Assembly: GCF_014805625.2 (NCBI RefSeq)
Contig: NW_023998426.1
Coordinates: forward strand, 2,273,839-2,337,838
Direction: 5' to 3'
Source: Glossina fuscipes
Lineage: Eukaryota; Arthropoda; Insecta; Diptera; Glossinidae
DNA: 64,000 bases
Of this stretch, positions 60,001 to 64,000 are shown piece by piece. The translations under genes were made by a program, and so were the position numbers. The notes beneath the pieces are model-generated. The model worked only from the letters and a program-made list of their open reading frames with translations. It had not been told where the DNA came from and searched no databases. How positions within the stretch are numbered: position 1 is the first letter of the stretch; each line of letters begins with the position of its first letter.

Positions 60001-63000
60001 GCCCGGCTTGAACTGAGCACATTATTGTTTTCAAAAGAGAAAAAATTGAGTTTTTTGCTCATTTCTTATATTCTATAACAAATATGGCGATAAAAATTTC
60101 CAAGTATAATCTGTAGGTGATCCTGCACAAAAAAGAGAAATAATTGTTTTTTTTTTCTTTTCTTAGGCAGAGGCGTTGGGTACAAAAGATTCGGCCACAA
60201 TCGCATATAATTTTCTCACTTTGCATTTCTTTTTAGTTTTGCGGTTTCGTTTAAAGCTTCCGACGATAGATCTTGTGACTAATGAAAAATCTAGTTTCAT
60301 ACTTTCATTAATATTGGATATTTCTTAGAAGTTCTAAATTAATTTACTTAAGCCAACTCAAAGGTATTATCATCAAACATTTGCAAGCGGAAAGTGAAAG
60401 AAGAGAAAGAGTTTGCGTTCGGGTAGAACTGAGATTTTTGTTTATAAGCGCTGATCGTTCTGTTTTTCAATTTTGACCTCTGCTATCGTTTTTGTTTTTT
60501 ATACATTTTGATAGGCAGATGTACCGATTTAATCTGCAGGTTATAAGAACGTCATGTGTTTAGCAACGGCTATGATTGAGTATTAAAAATTAGCGCGTTC
60601 CTACCATTCGGCGTTATGAAATTGCATTGTGGATAAGGAGGAGTGTTAGTTATATTTTCGGGTTCGTGTTTCGTGTTCAACGTAATTATTTTTTATTTAT
60701 TTTCAAATTACGTGACAATCCAGGTAGCGTACACAATTCGCTCTTTAAATTGCAACACATATCTTCCCTGCTTGCCTTTACGGTCGCGCATAGGTCATTC
60801 GTAGTGAGTGTGGTGTATATCGGGAGTAGCGTAAACAAATTTTTATTGCTTTTTCTAAGAAATGTTTTAACATTATTCGTGAGGTCCTAACATATCTTTA
60901 AGATTCGCCTAACAATATGACTTTCCTTGCTGAAGTAAATACATCCAACAAGGTGTATAGCTGCGTTGATGAATGAGTAGAATTCTGTGGCAAAAAGCGA
61001 TGCCCCGGCGGCTGGAATCGTCAATTTTTCTGCTTAAATCACAGCAATTCGTTCTTAAGACGTGATGAGTGATAGAAAATGGAAATGAAAGAGTGTCAAC
61101 AGCTTAACAAATGAGTTTGCTGATCAAGCAAATTAGCGACGTCGATTGTAAAGCCGGATATCCTAGGCAACCCCATTTAAGAATAGCGTTTAACTAGCTG
61201 TAGGGTGTTATGAGATGCTTCTATAGAACAACAACGAAAACAAGAATAACAACTGATAAAGCTGTGACAATTATTAAAAGGAAAACGATTGCGGGAAGGT
61301 ACTCCTGATATGCGCATTTCTCAGTAAGACGACATTCGTCCTCTTATTACGCAACCAGTCTAAGAAATTTTAACAGCACTAAACTTGAATGTGTCTTCAA
61401 TCATCAGAGATTCCTTATTAATCGATCGGCACTTTCATTCTTATTACTATATTAAGAAAAAGATGGTCTTTATAGGTAACTTAAACTTAATCTAAAACTA
61501 AATCGCGTGGGATACATGTGTATCTAGCGATGGGTGATAAAACATCTCCTTCTCACTCACTTCATATAACGCCTTATATTCGTAAGAAACTGACTATGAC
61601 GTTTTTATCTCATATTTTCGTTGCGCTTATTGTTCAGAAGCCGTTGTCTACCTTAGCGGGAACAACTAATGTTTCAGGAGGGAAAAAATTTGCACCAGCA
61701 TTTTTGTATGTCTATCCTACGAGAAACTTAGTTATCCTTTAAATCCCGAAGAACAAAATGTCTTTTAGTGATGCCTTTTATTCTCTTAAAAGCAACAACA
61801 AACTAAAAATATGCGCTGTGTGTGAGGAGAATAATCTCGAAAGGCGGAAGGGTAGGAAAGAAGTTTGCGAAATTTTGGTATTTCGTGTAATTTATAATCT
61901 TCATATTTGCTTTGCTTACATTTGCAGCGGGTACAAAATGAGAGCGTGGATTAAACTTAAACTCAACATTGATTAATAATTTGTTTTGAAAAATATGTGA
62001 AGACATTATGCATAAGCTCAACATTTCACGTTTGAAATTTGATTTCGAAATTATAAAAATTTGCCCGGACCCTATTTGTTTGCGCACGGACGAACGGACC
62101 AACAGAGAAACACAAAAAAAGAATGCGACCGGGATCAAGAAATTACGTAAGATTGGAAAACTTCTGCAATGTTAAGTAAAAGTCATTAACCTTTAAATTT
62201 TACATTGGTTTCCCTTTTCGTTTGGCGCGGCTTACATCTCCCTGTCTCGGCATTATCCGGGACATAGCGGGCTTTGGGTTGATGTATTATCGGATCAAAT
62301 TTCTGATTTGCAAAACAATCGTCTTGCGTTGCAATCGCTGGTTTCTCCCCGTGAACACTGCCAGCCGGCTGACGTTTATGTTTCGATAGAATGTTTTTAA
62401 TATTGAGAGATAATTTATTTTGATGACATTTGTCAAGAGATTGGCGTGAGATATGTAACACTTGTTGGGCATTGCTGCGCATATCGGGAACTGACGATGA
62501 AATTTTCGGTTTTGAATTGTTTCGCTTGTCTAGATGCGTTTTCGAAGTCAAGTGTTCTTTTCGCTTATTTATATTATTGCAACTCATTATTGTTGGAGAT
62601 AGTCTTTTACGCATTAAATCGCGTAGTTTTGGACGTAGATGAAAGGATCTTTCAGCTTTAGGTTTTGATTTTAACCATTTATTTTGTGACTCAAATTTAT
62701 GAGTTAACCACGAAACGTCGCCATCATTGCTTAAGATGTCTTTTGACTCTGAGACCGTTATCAAAAGTTCAGGGTCGCTGCGCACCTTTCTCAGCATATC
62801 TATCCCAAAAAAAGGACCGTTATCGCTATAATGTTGATGAAGATTTTCAAATTTTCTTCTAATTTTTTGCACTTCCCCGGTATTTACACGCTGCAAATAT
62901 GAAGAAGACTGAGACTGAGGCGATTGACTCTGTGATGGGCTGAAGTCTCGTTCTTGGTATCGTATATCTTGATCCGCATAGTTGAGGAAAGAGGGGTCAT

Positions 63001-64000
63001 CAAAATATGAATTGACTTTTGCTATTTGAAAATTGTAAATTTCCGGTGGTCTCGGGGGAAGAGACGGTGTACGAAAATTTACTTTTTGCGAACGTTTCTC
63101 GCCAAATAAATCATTTAGATTGGTGAGCGATGAGCACAGCTCTTTTCGCATGCGATAAACATGAGTTGGCTTCTCAGTGTGATGCTCTTTTCCTTCTACA
63201 CTGCATACCGCGTCACCTTCGTCCGCCGAAGAATCTTCACAGGCGCGATAAATCGTTTTCGTGGGCTCATCATATTTACGCTCCTCAAAGTATTTAATTT
63301 TCTGGGAAATATTGTCACTTGAAGTCTTAACTTGTCGAAAGTCATTTTTAGAAGATTTCTCAAACTCGATGGGTGGTCTCGGCGGTACTTGGGGTGGTAC
63401 AGCAAGGGGTATTTGACTTGGGTGATTTGTTTCGATATTCAAGTTCCCATTTAAATTGGATTTAATTTTACCTGCTTCCTGTTTTTTGACAGCATTTTCA
63501 AGCAATTGTTGCTTAGTTAGAGTTGAATGGCATCGTACCCTCAACGGGGAGGATAGTTTGATATTGTTCGCAGGCTGAACTGTAACTATATATTCTTCCG
63601 AAACTTGATTGTGAAGGGCAGGATCGCAACTTTCGATATTCTCATAATTTAGTTGTTGATTTGTAACCCGTTTGACTTCACCTTTCTTAATCGGAAGACC
63701 AAAGTTGTGCGGTAGGTTAGATATTGTATTTCTGCGATTATATGGTCGGCAAGTCTCCAATTGGCGATCATAATTTTGAAAGATCAGAATTTTTTCGAAG
63801 TCTTCGCGTAAATCTTCGACAGATCTTTTTTTAGATATCAAACCTAAGTCGAAATCCTTGTTCCATTTAATTTCGTTTATGTCTTTCGAACGGAAAAGAA
63901 AATCCTTTTTCTCTTGTTCTTCTTTCAATTTGGCTACTAAGTGATTTAATTCCTTCTCAGCCTTTTCATACGACCGTACTTTGCGCCACTCATCATAATC
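54099..64000 (-). CDS. CAP: CAP/ponsin/vinexin-family adaptor, 3' part with three SH3 domains
   Basis: Minus-strand exons in coding order: 64000 (window edge) to 62191 or 62186, 56208-55860, 55776-55662, 55554-55336, 55277-55057, 54267-54099 (stop TAA); 960 visible residues if spliced directly. The family scaffolds actin, vinculin and membrane at cell-matrix junctions. The large exon begins [18 protein letters not shown] and carries two class-type SH3 ligands, [12 protein letters not shown] and [11 protein letters not shown]. Three SH3 domains close the protein: [15 protein letters not shown] ending [24 protein letters not shown] ending GIFPVAYVE, and [17 protein letters not shown] ending [11 protein letters not shown]. 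The 73-residue linker exon before SH3-3 ends EPIV and completes Y-R-A-L-Y at the join. The sorbin-homology domain and 5' end are beyond the window. The join between the large exon and 56208 is uncertain: a weak GTTAAT donor fits the phase, and unseen exons may lie between. Confidence 0.87.
54370..54970 (+). mobile_element. Mariner transposon remnant inside the last CAP intron
   Basis: Plus-strand remnant, antisense to CAP. A start-like MEKNEYRAV at about 54481 matches the N-terminus of one mariner group. Further on come [14 protein letters not shown] (compare the family's LGMRKL..RWVPRLLT), a frame-shifted NEYSLLANI region matching the family's APSDYHLFANLK part, and [10 protein letters not shown] matching EVIAETEAYF. 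The catalytic core is missing and several stops are present, so it is a dead, internally deleted copy. It belongs to a different subfamily from the mariner copies at 21120 and 52310. Confidence 0.7.
55591..55617. repeat. Poly(A) tract beside a CAP exon
   Basis: Long A run in the 107-bp intron between the first and second SH3 exons; on the coding strand it is poly(T), 37 nt before the acceptor, and may act as an extended pyrimidine tract. Confidence 0.8.
56313..56347. repeat. (CCGCAC)n hexamer tandem
   Basis: Five to six units of CGCACC/CGCATC/CGCACT in a row in the CAP intron, 105 bp upstream of an exon on the minus strand. Confidence 0.85.
57575..58440. repeat. Tandem duplication of about 400 bp containing tRNA-like sequence
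   Basis: Shared landmarks in order: CGCGGCCATGTTA (57700) and CGTGGCCATATTA (58084); GCGTTTCATTTG in both; GGGGATATGTT (57777 and 58197); GAGCGCAGCC and GGCCGCAGCT; ACTCACC AAAG and ACTTGACCAAA; CTACTGCAG and CTACCGCAG. The offset grows from about 384 to 438 bp through indels. The later part of each unit matches the tRNA-like repeat at 35957. Confidence 0.65.
59830..60110 (-). repeat. Family B interspersed repeat
   Basis: ACACTGAGTCTATCTAAGCA, CTCTGTCTCTCCG, CTCTTGGCCGCAAAC, AAACTTGGCGAAAACATTGA, TTTTTTGCTCATTTCTTATA: the complement of family B. Confidence 0.6.

Larger units (their letters stand above)
56209..62190 (-). other. 6 kb CAP intron (possibly with unseen exons)
   Basis: No exon could be supported here. 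Contents: a (CCGCAC)n tandem at 56313-56347, a GA-rich run near 57260-57285, a tandem duplication with a tRNA-like part at 57575-58440, and a family B repeat at 59830-60110. Stretches 58440-59830 and 60110-62180 show nothing I can name beyond a GGACGAACGGACC core near 62085, probably a scrap of the interspersed repeats. Confidence 0.55.

Overview
The window looks like AT-rich nuclear DNA of a higher fly (Diptera, Brachycera). All four protein-coding genes that can be supported are spliced and have clear Drosophila counterparts. The sequence is full of decayed mariner-type transposons, long A/T tracts, TA and TG microsatellites, and short interspersed repeats with a (GGAC/AGAC)n core of the kind described in dipterans. 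A calyptrate fly such as a tsetse (Glossina) fits, but this is inference. No bacterial operon, CRISPR array, rRNA gene or convincing tRNA gene was seen.

Layout: (1) 1-18215 holds no supported exon, only repeats: mariner remnants, an internally deleted DDE transposon, a foldback-like element at 10405-11283, and many copies of two interspersed repeat families called A and B here. (2) 18216-38992 (+) is the 3' part of a secreted serine-protease homologue, scarface-like: one small exon, an 18.85 kb intron full of repeats, then four clustered exons. Catalytic His and Ser are both replaced. (3) 39839-41415 (-) is a complete three-exon GDP-L-fucose synthase gene (Gmer, 321 aa), tail-to-tail with scarface. 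(4) 42692-48442 (+) is a complete 13-exon kinesin-3 gene, Klp98A/KIF16B-type (motor, FHA, coiled coil, PX), head-to-head with Gmer about 1.3 kb apart. (5) 48443-54098 is intergenic with repeats. (6) 54099-64000 (-) is the 3' part of a CAP/ponsin/vinexin-family adaptor with proline-rich motifs and three C-terminal SH3 domains; it runs off the right edge.

The four genes do not form a pathway: secreted SPH at epithelia, nucleotide-sugar synthesis in the cytosol, endosome transport, and actin/adhesion scaffolding. Exon boundaries were worked out by hand from GT/AG sites and frame continuity. They are internally consistent in phase across all four genes; the one uncertain join is the CAP intron at 56209-62190.

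The observations most worth a second look are: a coiled-coil-coding stretch directly after a Klp98A splice donor, cut off by an in-frame stop and a probable frameshift; a 60-nt stop-free, frame-preserving intron in the same kinesin's motor domain next to the P-loop; a possible SH3-less CAP isoform; two copies of one mariner deletion derivative sharing the same internal junction; a foldback element; and a tandem duplication in a CAP intron that carries a tRNA-like repeat. No wholly new gene system was found.
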